NCBI GenBank assembly: GCA_021774995.1 | Contig: JAJFIM010000282.1 | Location: 1-31,457 of the forward strand | Origin: Alphaproteobacteria bacterium | GTDB lineage: Bacteria; Pseudomonadota; Alphaproteobacteria; SMXP01 | Direction: 5' to 3' | Length of the DNA stretch: 31,457 nucleotides | Part shown: in pieces, positions 1 to 8,412 of the stretch | How positions within the stretch are numbered: position 1 is the stretch's first letter | How the letters are laid out: each line of letters opens with the position of its first letter | Position numbers and translations under genes: made by a program | The notes under the pieces: model-generated | Databases searched by the model: none | What the model was told of the DNA's origin: nothing | The model's input: only the letters and a program-made list of their open reading frames with translations

Positions 1-44
1 TTTGATGCCACCGCACCAAGGACAACAGGAATCACTTGAGGCAC
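1..44 (-). CDS. Start of a phage tail gene, cut by the window edge
   Basis: A GTG codon at 42-44 (minus strand) opens a frame reading VPQVIPVVLGAVASK that runs off the left edge. It overlaps the TAG stop of the previous gene by one base (TAGTG), and GGAGG lies 8 bases upstream, so the start is well supported. In phages of this layout the gene after the NlpC/P60-like one usually encodes the tail-tip or host-specificity protein, and such proteins often begin with a short hydrophobic stretch like this. The identity comes from position only. Confidence 0.6.
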   Translation of the reverse strand, partial: MPQVIPVVLGAVAS

Positions 45-466
45 TATCCAATCCTCCATGCGCAAACAGCTTGCTGGAGCGGGAAGCCAATCAGCCCGTC
101 TTGCCCCGGCGCAAAAATATGCTCTCCAGCGATAACGCCCAGCGTGTCACCGCTCCCGATATCAAACAGGCAAACATCCCCGCGCTGCGCGATAAGTGGC
201 GGAATTTCAGGAATTTCGTGTTTTTTGGCTATGGCTTCGGCGACTCCAGCCACGCCGCCATATTTTTTAAGCATCCGTAGCGCTTCAGCTTTGGTTTTGT
301 AGCTCCGGTAATCTCCCACAAGATCAATGCCTGTCATGATCTCCACGCAATGGGCAGCAAAAAGGCAGCAATCGTTTTCACCCCAGACGAAGGGCTGCTG
401 ACGCGCATCATCAATCTTCCCGGCCAGAAGCTCTGGCCAGTTTGGTAGTCGTTTAATCTCTGTCAT
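44..466 (-). CDS. DUF6950-like, NlpC/P60-type tail assembly protein
   Basis: This 140-residue protein resembles the phage DUF6950 family, small proteins related to NlpC/P60 cysteine peptidases that sit near the tail tip. The family signature is visible near residues 28-33 as WGENDCC, where the cysteine is the expected nucleophile. A second conserved block, QRGDVCLFD, lies near residues 94-102, followed by the GVIAGEHIFAPG segment that usually carries the general-base region. In phages such proteins either cut peptidoglycan during DNA entry or act in tail-tip assembly; the sequence does not say which. It starts 3 bases after the stop of the preceding tail gene, within the tail operon, and its stop overlaps the next gene. 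Confidence 0.75.
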   Translation of the reverse strand: MTEIKRLPNWPELLAGKIDDARQQPFVWGENDCCLFAAHCVEIMTGIDLVGDYRSYKTKAEALRMLKKYGGVAGVAEAIAKKHEIPEIPPLIAQRGDVCLFDIGSGDTLGVIAGEHIFAPGQDGLIGFPLQQAVCAWRIG

Positions 467-469
467 GAT

Positions 470-1042
470 TTACTCCGGCGCTCTGCCCCAGATGATTTGT
501 TTGTCCTGCATGCTCGGCACATATTCCAAGCCTTTATCGCCGGGGTAGCGGGATTGTTGATCGGCGTCTGTGTAGCGCCGCGTGCGTGGACGCTCTAAAT
601 CGCGCAAACGGCTTTCGGCGGTGAGGGTTACTGTGGCTGTCTCACCGCCATCCAAGATCTCCACCGTGTCCATGCGCCCATCGAAGATCAACACCGGATC
701 CATGATGAGGGTTTTAAAGTCCGCTTCTATAAAACCCAGATAGAGCTTGGCTTTATGGCCTTGCACAGGGAAATTGCTGACTTTATCTATGAGGTCGGCG
801 GGAATGCCGCTGAGTTGGAAGCTGGCTCCTGTGGCGCGTAATTCCGTGGTTTCTTCTATTGTTGAAACCTTGCCCAGCGTTCCTGCGCCATACCATGTAA
901 AGCCGCCCCATTGCAGTTCTCCCATACCGCTCCATGCCCGGTCAGTGCTGGTCTCAAATTCAAATTCGGCGAGGAGGATCGGGCGCACCACTTGCTTCTC
1001 CGTCTCGGCGGACAGAGTGGCATCGAGGCGTTTTTCGGTCAT
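470..1042 (-). CDS. Phage tail protein, distal-tail or baseplate hub region
   Basis: This 190-residue protein carries no domain that I can name firmly. It resembles a widespread tail protein that precedes the NlpC/P60-like gene: an N-terminal beta-rich half with LQWGGFTWYGAGTLGKVS, a central ADLIDKVSNFPVQGHKAKLYLGF-type stretch, and a conserved C-terminal end with RYTDADQQSRYPGDKGLEYV and IIWG. That ending recurs in this position in many siphovirus genomes. The likely role is structural, in the distal tail. The start follows the previous gene by 3 bases, and the gene lies in an unbroken tail operon. Confidence 0.6.
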   Translation of the reverse strand: MTEKRLDATLSAETEKQVVRPILLAEFEFETSTDRAWSGMGELQWGGFTWYGAGTLGKVSTIEETTELRATGASFQLSGIPADLIDKVSNFPVQGHKAKLYLGFIEADFKTLIMDPVLIFDGRMDTVEILDGGETATVTLTAESRLRDLERPRTRRYTDADQQSRYPGDKGLEYVPSMQDKQIIWGRAPE

Positions 1043-1045
1043 GGT

Positions 1046-2008
1046 TTAAAGAATCTGCTCAAAGGTTAAAGTGTAAGTGGATCGGTTTGGCGGGATCGTG
1101 CGGTTGTCTCCGGCATCATCATTTGTCAGGCGCATCAAAACTTTGATACCGCCCAGCACAAGGGGCTGTTCGCTAACCGTTGTTCGTAATTTCGGGGCAA
1201 TAGGAACGGCGGCAAAGCCGTTAATATCCGTGATCACATCTTCTAAAACCATATGCGCATGACCCTCGGCAGGCATAATGCTTTGTCCTGCTTTAATGAC
1301 AGTGCGCCAAGGGGCAAGACCGCCGATGAGTAATTCACGATCACCACCTTCGATTAAAGTGGACTGTCCATTGCCTTCATAAAACCCACCGCCCACTTGC
1401 ACAGGCACATCTTCCCATTCCTGTGTTTGCAGGATGTAGCCTTCATGCGCAGCGATCTCTAAAGCATCACCATGTTCCAGCGTCAGAATATATCCACGGT
1501 CGGTTTCAAAGGGAATGCCAACATTATCGGCCAATAATGTCAGCCCAATTTCTGTCAGCAAAATAATGTCATCCTCAAACAGCATCTCCGCATCAAAGAC
1601 CCCACCGAACAAGGCATTATCTTCCGTCCCGAGCGGCGGGCTTTCTTCAACCGTCAAAAGCCCTTCTTCATTGCTCTGGTCGTCAAAATCGTAATGATCA
1701 TCAAAAAACGTGAGGCCAATCTCATCGGCGTAAGCATCCATGCTGTCTGTGACAGGCACAGCCACATTGCGCCGAAAATCCGGCACCAGAATTTGCCCGA
1801 CAGCGCCGCGAAGCTCTGCAATGAGCGCATCCATATTTCGCGCACGCGCCTCTTCCAGCTCAAAGGTAAACTCGGCAATCCAGCGCACGCCTTCACGCTC
1901 CAGCACCTGAAACTGTCCTGTCATCGAGGATATAAACTTTGTAACCGGGTGTTTGAGGTGGAATTTCTGGCTACGCGGATATATGCCGTCCGGCCAGCTC
2001 AAAGTCAT
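1046..2008 (-). CDS. Tail protein, longer of two tandem paralogues
   Basis: This 320-residue protein is a paralogue of the gene just upstream (2005-2610), which it overlaps by 4 bases. Both share an N-terminal block (LTGQ.QVLER, RW, DALIA.LRGAVG, VPDFRR) and a C-terminal block (VLKAG-like, H.VL.DV, G.A.V.IAP.LR, then M.L.DD). In this copy the blocks are separated by roughly 110 extra, very acidic residues (about 90-205) that are absent from the shorter copy. The pair probably forms part of the distal tail, between tape measure and tail tip, but I do not recognise a named family. Confidence 0.65.
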   Translation of the reverse strand: MTLSWPDGIYPRSQKFHLKHPVTKFISSMTGQFQVLEREGVRWIAEFTFELEEARARNMDALIAELRGAVGQILVPDFRRNVAVPVTDSMDAYADEIGLTFFDDHYDFDDQSNEEGLLTVEESPPLGTEDNALFGGVFDAEMLFEDDIILLTEIGLTLLADNVGIPFETDRGYILTLEHGDALEIAAHEGYILQTQEWEDVPVQVGGGFYEGNGQSTLIEGGDRELLIGGLAPWRTVIKAGQSIMPAEGHAHMVLEDVITDINGFAAVPIAPKLRTTVSEQPLVLGGIKVLMRLTNDDAGDNRTIPPNRSTYTLTFEQIL

Positions 2009-2610
2009 TGTGGCAGCACCTCAATTAATTCCAGATCAAAGCTGGTTAAATGGCGGTTGTCTGTTGCATTCTCGGTTTGGCTATCATCGGACAAGCGCAT
2101 GCGCACACGGCAATCATCAGTGATTAAAACTCCGACTGTTACAGGTTCACGCAAACGCGGAGCAATATTCACCGATGCCGCGCCCGTAACATCGGCATCC
2201 ACATCCTGCAAAACGATATGGGTGCGCCCGGTAGATGTTTGGATCAAATCACCAGCCTTTAAAACGCCCAGCGCGTCTGGTGTAAATCCGTTTACGGTAA
2301 GGCTCGTACCTGCTCCGCTGACCAGTTGCGGGTTCCCCGCCAACGAACCTTTGGCTTTGCACCGCCGAAAATCCGGCACAAACACATGCCCGACCGCGCC
2401 GCGCAAAGTCGCCAACAATGCATCGAGCCGCCGTGCGTCCAGCTCACTGCGCACAAGCGAGAGCTTGGTTACCCAGCGCGCCGCATCACGCTCCAGCACT
2501 TGGACTTGTCCGGTCAGCGGATTGTCAAAGCGCGTAGAGACCGTGCGAATATAAAAGCTCTGTGCCCCCGGCCTTAAATCCAGCGGCCAGTTAATTTCAA
2601 TGTCTGCCAT
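2005..2610 (-). CDS. Tail protein, shorter of two tandem paralogues
   Basis: This 201-residue protein follows the tape-measure gene after 8 bases and overlaps the longer paralogue downstream by 4 bases. It shows the compact form of the shared fold: N-terminal LTGQVQVLERDAARW and LRGAVGHVFVPDFRR (about residues 33-82), then SLTVNGFTPDALGVLKAGDLIQ and HIVLQDVDADVTGAASVNIAPRL in the second half. Position directly after the tape measure suggests a distal-tail role. I see no enzymatic motif. The assignment to the tail rests on neighbours and on the paralogy, not on a named family. Confidence 0.65.
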   Translation of the reverse strand: MADIEINWPLDLRPGAQSFYIRTVSTRFDNPLTGQVQVLERDAARWVTKLSLVRSELDARRLDALLATLRGAVGHVFVPDFRRCKAKGSLAGNPQLVSGAGTSLTVNGFTPDALGVLKAGDLIQTSTGRTHIVLQDVDADVTGAASVNIAPRLREPVTVGVLITDDCRVRMRLSDDSQTENATDNRHLTSFDLELIEVLPQ

Positions 2611-2618
2611 ATTTTCCC

Positions 2619-4988
2619 CTACTCAAACCTTGATCCGCGCCGTTGCCAACTATCGACGGTGCGGCGGTGTGCTAGGCGGGCGCTGGTTTCAACGATGCCG
2701 GGGATACGGGCGCTTAAGGCTTCATCGACCGCGCGCCGGACGGAAACAGATGTGCCCGCCGGGTCAGTAGAGCCACGCGCATCAACATTTACGGTGTAGA
2801 TATTCCCGCCGCCGCCGATAGATTGCACGCCAAGTTTTCCAGCGCGGGTGCGCGTGAGCGGCATAACCGCTTCGGGGCCAGCTTCGCCCATAAGCCCCAT
2901 GCCCTTTGCCATGGGAAACAATGTGGGTTTTGAAACAACGCCGCCCCTGGCAAAAGCTGTAACCTTGCCGCTTTGGAACGCTGCGCCTTGCTCAAATAAT
3001 CCACCGCCACCTTGACCACCGAATATATTGCCGATCAAACCGCTTAGGCCTTGTGCCAGCGGGCCTGTGATTTGCGTGCGGATCAAAAGACGAGCAACGT
3101 CTTCTAAAATACTGTCGACCAGTTCTTTAAATTCAAACTTGCCTGTGGTCGTGGCTTTGACCAGCGCATCTTCCAGCCCCTGCATGGCATTGCTGACCAC
3201 GCGCTCGACATTAGCCGCCATATCGGTGGCTTCCTCGGCATATTTATCCAGCGCACGCTTGGCACCATCGAACCATTTATTGCTGGCCTCGCTCAGCGTG
3301 TCATAAGCCTTTTTTCCGGCGGTCTCGAACTCTTCAAGGCTAATTGCGCCGTCTTTAAGAAGCGCGTTCAGCTCCTCCATGCGCTCATTATATTGATCCT
3401 GCGCGGAGATATTTTCTTCGGTGATTTTCTTAATTTCTTGGATGAGCTGCTGTTTGCGGCGCTCGACTTGTTCCTCTTCCTCCTTAGCTTCTTTCAGGCG
3501 GTAATATTCCTCCACTAATTGCTGGATTTGTTGTCCTTCAAGGCTTTTAAGATCAATTCCGGCGGCTTGGAGCTGGTTATAAATTTCCTGGGTTTTTTCA
3601 TCGCGCAAGAGCTGAGCGTTACGGAATTTAAGGCTTTTTGTAACCTGATCGATTTTCTGGCGTTCTTTTTCCAGTTGCTTGATAAGCGCTTTATCAGCCT
3701 TTGAAGGGCCGCCCTTGGCTTTGCGTTCTTCGGCAACGCGTGCTTGCTCGGCTTTTGATCTGGCGTTTTCTGCTTCGCGTTGGAGCTTTCTAACGCGCTC
3801 TTCTTGTTCCCGTAGAGCTTTGATGCTTTCCGCCGACGGGCCGAAATCAAGCGTGGCGACAAGCTGACGACCATTATCGGAAATAGCGGCATCCACCGCG
3901 TCCGCCAAATTGGTAAGGCCTTTTTGCGCCTTGATCTCAATACCGGGCAGCAAATTAACAATGCGAACGGCGTTATCATAGATAAACTCCAGCGAGCGCA
4001 AAACGCCGCGTGCCAACCCCAAAATAGAGGTCTGTGTCAGTAAAAATGAGGCCTTAATTCCCCGCGCGGCAAAGAACGAAACCTTCTGCACAATGCCTGT
4101 GGCCTCGGCAAAAGCCATCTGCCCCGTCACGGCTTTACTGGCCACACCGATATTGGCGGCAAAGCCTGCCGTGAGATCAGCCAGAGCCTCAATCGCGCCC
4201 GTATCACCGATAGTGCGCGCCAGCTCCGTCCAGGCATTATTAAGCCGTGCCAAGGAGCCACTGATTGTGCCGTCCAGCTTTTTCGCCGCGCCATCATAGG
4301 ATTCCAGTGCTTTGACCAGCGTATTGGCCAGAAATTCGCTTGTGACTTCTCCAGCGTTGACCATGCGCCGGAAACCGCCTGTGGCTAATCCAGCGGCTTT
4401 ATCCAACTCTTGCAACAGACCGGGGAGCGGCTCTGTCACCTGATTTAATTCTTCCGCGCGCAATGTCCCAGCGCTTAACCCCTGAGACAGACCGAAAAGA
4501 ACGCGCTGGATATCAACGCCGCTGGCTCCAAGAGCCGCGCCAGCATTGACTAGACCTTCCGAAAGCTGATTGACCTGCTCACGGTTTAAAACGCCAGCAT
4601 TTTGCAGCACCAAAAGCCGCGCATAACCATCGCTAAGCGTTTCAACGCCTATATTCAATTCATCGGCTTTGGTCTTTAGAAAATCTTGCGTGTTGGCGTA
4701 ATCCTCGGCGCTGTTGGTTAGGGAGCGCAGCCGAATATCCAGCTTTTCAAAGATCTGAATATTACGGAAGATTGAGCTGGCAGACGCGGCAGCGGCAAAT
4801 GCCGGGACGAGCGTAGAGGTGATGTTTCGTGCAACGCCTTGAATGGCAGAGTTGGTTTTACCAGCAGATTTGCGGATTTTCTTAAAAGCTTTGTCGCCCT
4901 TATCGCCGACCTTATCGAATTGACGCGTAACTTTGACGCTGCCATCGACCTTGAGCCGAATAACGTAATTTGATTGACGATTAGCCAT
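2619..4988 (-). CDS. Tail tape measure protein
   Basis: This 789-residue protein is a tape measure of the lambda-like group. Residues about 60-240 match the conserved tape-measure N-terminal domain (ASSIFRNIQIFEKLDIRLRS, SGVDIQRVLFGLSQGLSAGTL, EELNQVTEPLPGLLQEL, EFLANTLVKALE). Residues about 390-570 are highly charged and should form coiled coil. The C-terminal part has the usual glycine-rich stretch (LIGNIFGGQGGGG) and the FARGGVVSKPTLFPMA...MGEAGPEAVMPL signature. It sets tail length and is ejected ahead of DNA. At about 0.15 nm per residue, a value established for other siphoviruses, the tail would be near 115-120 nm. The chaperone gene expected just upstream is separated from it by the HEPN/Toprim gene and its terminator. 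Confidence 0.93.
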   Translation of the reverse strand: MANRQSNYVIRLKVDGSVKVTRQFDKVGDKGDKAFKKIRKSAGKTNSAIQGVARNITSTLVPAFAAAASASSIFRNIQIFEKLDIRLRSLTNSAEDYANTQDFLKTKADELNIGVETLSDGYARLLVLQNAGVLNREQVNQLSEGLVNAGAALGASGVDIQRVLFGLSQGLSAGTLRAEELNQVTEPLPGLLQELDKAAGLATGGFRRMVNAGEVTSEFLANTLVKALESYDGAAKKLDGTISGSLARLNNAWTELARTIGDTGAIEALADLTAGFAANIGVASKAVTGQMAFAEATGIVQKVSFFAARGIKASFLLTQTSILGLARGVLRSLEFIYDNAVRIVNLLPGIEIKAQKGLTNLADAVDAAISDNGRQLVATLDFGPSAESIKALREQEERVRKLQREAENARSKAEQARVAEERKAKGGPSKADKALIKQLEKERQKIDQVTKSLKFRNAQLLRDEKTQEIYNQLQAAGIDLKSLEGQQIQQLVEEYYRLKEAKEEEEQVERRKQQLIQEIKKITEENISAQDQYNERMEELNALLKDGAISLEEFETAGKKAYDTLSEASNKWFDGAKRALDKYAEEATDMAANVERVVSNAMQGLEDALVKATTTGKFEFKELVDSILEDVARLLIRTQITGPLAQGLSGLIGNIFGGQGGGGLFEQGAAFQSGKVTAFARGGVVSKPTLFPMAKGMGLMGEAGPEAVMPLTRTRAGKLGVQSIGGGGNIYTVNVDARGSTDPAGTSVSVRRAVDEALSARIPGIVETSARLAHRRTVDSWQRRGSRFE

Positions 4989-5016
4989 GATTTACGGGTT
5001 TGTTTTTCCTAATAAA

Positions 5017-5038
5017 AAAGCCCTCAGAAGAGGGCTTT
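5017..5038 (-). terminator. Intrinsic terminator after the HEPN/Toprim gene
   Basis: A 9-bp perfect stem AAAGCCCTC/GAGGGCTTT encloses the loop AGAA (plus-strand letters). On the minus strand the stem runs into TTTTTT, so it ends leftward transcripts just downstream of the HEPN/Toprim gene and 29 bases before the tape-measure start. Late transcription must read through it or antiterminate to reach the remaining tail genes. Confidence 0.8.
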
Positions 5039-5065
5039 GATTAATGATCTGATAATTCAGCTCAT

Positions 5066-6271
5066 TTATGTTTTGTTTAATTTTATTGCTTTTTCTAAAA
5101 TATAATTGATTAAGAATTCTAATTTTTTAGTATCATAATTCTTAAATCCTGACTGATAGCTCTCGTCAAATTTTGTTTTTAATGCATTCTTAATTCTATT
5201 ATCAAAACGACCATGATACTTTTTATTTTTCTCATCCCAATTCGTCCATCTAATTAGCGTATCTTCTTCAATAGATGATAAATCTAAGAAACATTCAATT
5301 GCTACAGCCTTCCCATTAATATCCATTGTTTCATTACCATTTGTTCCAATTGTTTCCATACTGGAAAAATCCTCATATTCAGGTAATGTCAGAACAGCAA
5401 AGTTTAGGGGAGAATTATACTGCTTAATTTTTTTTAAGGCATCATTACCCGCTAGATCATTATCAAGTACAACAATGGCCTTTACTTGGTATTTTATATC
5501 TATCAATCCCTTCATAAATTTTGCAATATCATTTGTGCCACCAAATGGATGATTTTCTGTATCTGCGAAGAAAAATAAATCAGAAATATCTGGTCTGAAT
5601 GATTGTAAAGATTTTTTTATAATATCAGTGTCTGTTTTGCCTTCTGTAAGTATCAAAAATTGTGGGGTTTCTTCTCTGATCTGGATATCTTTTTCTTCAA
5701 TCCAACCACCAAGAACCAAATCATAATATTCCCAAACTAAATCGCTCTCTGAATGTTTTTCTATTTCAGCTAAACATCTTAAAATCAGTAAAGGATCAAG
5801 AACCGTACGATCTTGAAGGTAATCATCCTCAGCTTGATACTTCTTTAGAATTTCTATAGCTTTTGGGGCTTTTAAAATAAAACCACCAAGCTCCCACAAA
5901 TTCTCATAGCGCATTGAATCTTTAGTTGGTTTAAAATCAAGCTCATAATCTAATTCAGTATCTTCAGTATCAAAATTTATAAATGACAATACTTTAATAA
6001 ATTCTTCTAAAGAAATATCCTCGTGAATACTTTCTTTTATTGCCATTTCTGCACGATATAAAGTGTGTCCCAATAAGTCTAAACGGTCTTTTAAAGCAGA
6101 TAATTTTTTTGAAAATATAGGGTATTTTCCGTCGGTACCGTAAGGACACTCACGAGTAAGAAATTTCTTATCGTTAGGTTGAAATAACCCCATACCATCA
6201 TTTGAAAACAAATGGTTTTTACTCCACAAAAGAATATAATTTTTAAACTTTAACTCTGTAACTGATCCCAA
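5066..6271 (-). CDS. HEPN/Toprim-associated protein, putative defence moron
   Basis: This 401-residue protein matches the HEPN/Toprim N-terminal family. It opens with the family-typical MGSVTEL and a helical segment ending DRLDLLGHTLYRAE (residues about 61-75). A Toprim domain follows: ILTEGKTD with the acidic E210, a GG turn near 244, and VLDNDLAG with the D270-x-D272 pair. Toprim domains of this sort are metal-dependent nucleases in OLD-like and related conflict proteins. The start is TTG at 6271: the family start MGS follows directly and GGAGG lies 7 bases upstream. The gene is strikingly AT-rich compared with the tail genes on both sides, has its own terminator, and has a TATAAT at 6303-6308. 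It looks like an independently expressed insertion. A role in excluding other phages is inferred, not shown. Confidence 0.8.
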   Translation of the reverse strand: MGSVTELKFKNYILLWSKNHLFSNDGMGLFQPNDKKFLTRECPYGTDGKYPIFSKKLSALKDRLDLLGHTLYRAEMAIKESIHEDISLEEFIKVLSFINFDTEDTELDYELDFKPTKDSMRYENLWELGGFILKAPKAIEILKKYQAEDDYLQDRTVLDPLLILRCLAEIEKHSESDLVWEYYDLVLGGWIEEKDIQIREETPQFLILTEGKTDTDIIKKSLQSFRPDISDLFFFADTENHPFGGTNDIAKFMKGLIDIKYQVKAIVVLDNDLAGNDALKKIKQYNSPLNFAVLTLPEYEDFSSMETIGTNGNETMDINGKAVAIECFLDLSSIEEDTLIRWTNWDEKNKKYHGRFDNRIKNALKTKFDESYQSGFKNYDTKKLEFLINYILEKAIKLNKT

Positions 6272-6302
6272 ATTGTGTCCTCCCGATTCTAACTACCAGA
6301 CA

Positions 6303-6308
6303 ATTATA
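6303..6308 (-). promoter_or_regulatory. Possible -10 box for the HEPN/Toprim gene
   Basis: A perfect TATAAT on the minus strand lies about 32 bases before the TTG start and just past the stop of the preceding gene. I see no good -35 box at the usual spacing, so this is weak. It would give a leader of about 25 bases containing the GGAGG ribosome-binding site, which would suit independent expression in the lysogen. Confidence 0.35.
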
Positions 6309-6313
6309 CGATA

Positions 6314-7108
6314 TCATTTTAAATTTTCCTTATTATTTATGATTACTTTAGTAGGTCCTGTTTCTTCTTCTGTAATAGCATCAAGGATTCCGGCTTCGCC
6401 TTCTTTCAAAAGCTCGGCAACTATTTCGAGATCAAAGTTCCGCGCTTTGGCGATTGCCAGCGCTGCGCCCATATCAATGCCCATCACTTTGCCGGAGGGG
6501 GCAAGGCGAAGCTGGGTGGTGCAGCTTTCCAAAATCTCCCAAGCCTGCTGTTCCTGTATTAATTGTGGGGCGTATTTTTGGTAAGGGCAGAGATTTTCAA
6601 AGGCGCAGGGTAATTCCTGTTCTTTGCAGCCCTGACAATATGACGGACCGCCGCTTTTCTTGAAATGCCATGCGGTGAGTTTGCGGATGCGCTCTCTGGC
6701 TTCGCCCAGCAGGGAAACGTAGTGGGTGAAGGTTTGGAAGAAGTTTTCAGCAAACTCTGATACATCCATGACTTTACGAATATTGTCCGGCGTAGGATCG
6801 GCTGGAGCGTTCTTGTCCTCATCCAAAACACCGTCCCAAGCGATGATATGATTTACGGCCAGATCCTTAATGAGAAAATCTAAAAACAGAGCATTGCGTT
6901 CTTGCGGATTTTTGAGGTCGATAGGATTTTCACATGCAAAGCCTGCTTCTTCAGCGTCGCGCAGACCCTTTTCAAGATCAGATATTTTCTTCTGCGCGCT
7001 CATTGTCGCCACAGAATAACTGAGTGTCGTAAGCGGCTTAACCTTAACCGTGAAGCCTTTTACAACTTCAATACGATACGCTTCGGATGGTTGCTTTAAA
7101 GTGATCAT
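6314..7108 (-). CDS. Putative tail assembly chaperone
   Basis: The protein has 264 residues. Its place between the tail tube and the tape measure is that of a tail assembly chaperone (lambda gpG position). The N-terminal part, with FTVKVKPLTTLSYSVATMSA, resembles proteins annotated this way in related prophages. An unusual feature is a cysteine cluster, YCQGCKEQELPCAFENLCPY near residues 157-176, with C-x2-C-x6-C-x5-C spacing that could bind a metal. The start overlaps the tail tube stop by 4 bases (ATGA). The last codons (VIINNKENLK) are AT-rich, suggesting that the HEPN/Toprim insertion replaced the original 3' end. Function is inferred from position. Confidence 0.6.
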   Translation of the reverse strand: MITLKQPSEAYRIEVVKGFTVKVKPLTTLSYSVATMSAQKKISDLEKGLRDAEEAGFACENPIDLKNPQERNALFLDFLIKDLAVNHIIAWDGVLDEDKNAPADPTPDNIRKVMDVSEFAENFFQTFTHYVSLLGEARERIRKLTAWHFKKSGGPSYCQGCKEQELPCAFENLCPYQKYAPQLIQEQQAWEILESCTTQLRLAPSGKVMGIDMGAALAIAKARNFDLEIVAELLKEGEAGILDAITEEETGPTKVIINNKENLK

Positions 7109-8376
7109 AGATACTGGCTCCCATCCAAGTCATTGAGTAATTTGACGGTGAGCATTCGTCCCATTGTTTCATTGAACGCACCTTGAAAATCAAAGCTGGC
7201 CTGCACACCGCCGGGACCATCGACCGAGAGTTTGGGCTTGGGCAAATACACTTCATGGGCTTGCAGCGTCAAAATCAGACCGGGCGCAAGCGTATAAGAA
7301 AACTCCAGATCAACAGGCGTGCCGCTCGATGCTTTATCCACCAAAGTGGTATCGGCAAAACGCACTTCAATCGTGCCTGTGAGCGATGCAATGGTCGGAT
7401 CCGCGCCATCGATCAGGCCGTCATCGCGGATCGTTTCGATTTTCTCCATGTTGTTGGAATAACTCACGGAGCCGGATGTGAGGTTGCCGATATTAACGCC
7501 GTCGCTTTTAATGCTGCCCTGAAACTGGCTAATGCGCGAAAATGTAAGGCTTTGCGGCGTTCCCCCTTGCGTTGCGATAAAGCGGTTTTCTGCTTGAGCA
7601 ATGGCGTTAATGGTCGCCGCCGCCGCGCCGGAGCGTTGAAAATCCAGCGCCAGAGAATTAATCACAATCCCTGTATGCATAAAATAGGCAGGAACTTTGG
7701 ACATACCGATTTCGGCAGAATAGCTGGGCAGCGTATCTTTACCAGAGATAAATTCATGCTCGGTGCCGCCGCCTTCCAATGTGGCATCACTTAATGTTGC
7801 CACGGAGGCATTTTCCGCCAGCGTAAAAGCATTTCCACCCGAACCAGCCGTGTCATGGGTAATCAACAAACGCTGCGTTCCGGTGGGGCGGCTGTAAGTG
7901 GCGACGGTGACATTGCCGTCCGTGGAGGCATTAAGCTGCGTGACCGCATTATCCACGGTCTGAATAACGGTGCCACCGATCAGAATTTCATCACCAGCAG
8001 GCGCTGCAGCAACAAAAGTAAAGATCGTGCCATTGATGGTGATCGTATCGTTTGCCGTGGGCTGGTCGGAAAAATCAATATATCCGCTTGCCGCGACATC
8101 GCCGGAAGTCGGATCACCAAGCAGCCCAGTCAGCCAGAACCCAAGATAACGCGGATCAACAGGAACGGCGATATCGCCCTCATTGTTAATCACATCCCGT
8201 AAGGGCTGGAGCGGATCGCGGCCATAACCGAGAACCGCGTCCTCAATCAACCCTTGTTCACTGCCCAAACTTGAGCTGTTAAAGGGCATCTTGGTAAAAT
8301 TGCCACTGGGCTGCACTCCGTACGCGGTCTCGCGTTTGAGCAATAATGTAGCGTTCGAGCCATATGCACGAGCCAT
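7105..8376 (-). CDS. Major tail tube protein
   Basis: This 423-residue protein resembles the Phage_tube_2-type tube proteins. The ends are typical: MARAYGSNATLLLKRETAYG at the start, a middle block with ITSGSVSYSNN-like and GTIEVRFAD stretches, and the closing ASFDFQGAFNETMGRMLTVKLLND. It would polymerise into the tube through which DNA passes. It is longer than many family members because of an inserted segment near residues 95-205 (NDTITINGTIFTFVAA and following) that resembles a small domain found in assorted phage virion proteins and probably decorates the tube surface. AAGGAG lies just before the ATG. Confidence 0.85.
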   Translation of the reverse strand: MARAYGSNATLLLKRETAYGVQPSGNFTKMPFNSSSLGSEQGLIEDAVLGYGRDPLQPLRDVINNEGDIAVPVDPRYLGFWLTGLLGDPTSGDVAASGYIDFSDQPTANDTITINGTIFTFVAAAPAGDEILIGGTVIQTVDNAVTQLNASTDGNVTVATYSRPTGTQRLLITHDTAGSGGNAFTLAENASVATLSDATLEGGGTEHEFISGKDTLPSYSAEIGMSKVPAYFMHTGIVINSLALDFQRSGAAAATINAIAQAENRFIATQGGTPQSLTFSRISQFQGSIKSDGVNIGNLTSGSVSYSNNMEKIETIRDDGLIDGADPTIASLTGTIEVRFADTTLVDKASSGTPVDLEFSYTLAPGLILTLQAHEVYLPKPKLSVDGPGGVQASFDFQGAFNETMGRMLTVKLLNDLDGSQYL

Positions 8377-8412
8377 GGTTTTCTCCTTTTTGGTTGAGTT
8401 AAAATGTGATGT

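Noticed and set aside
1694..2554. Long plus-strand open frame opposite the tail paralogues
   Set aside because: It is antisense to two overlapping genes with conserved shared blocks, and it has no ribosome site or family resemblance.
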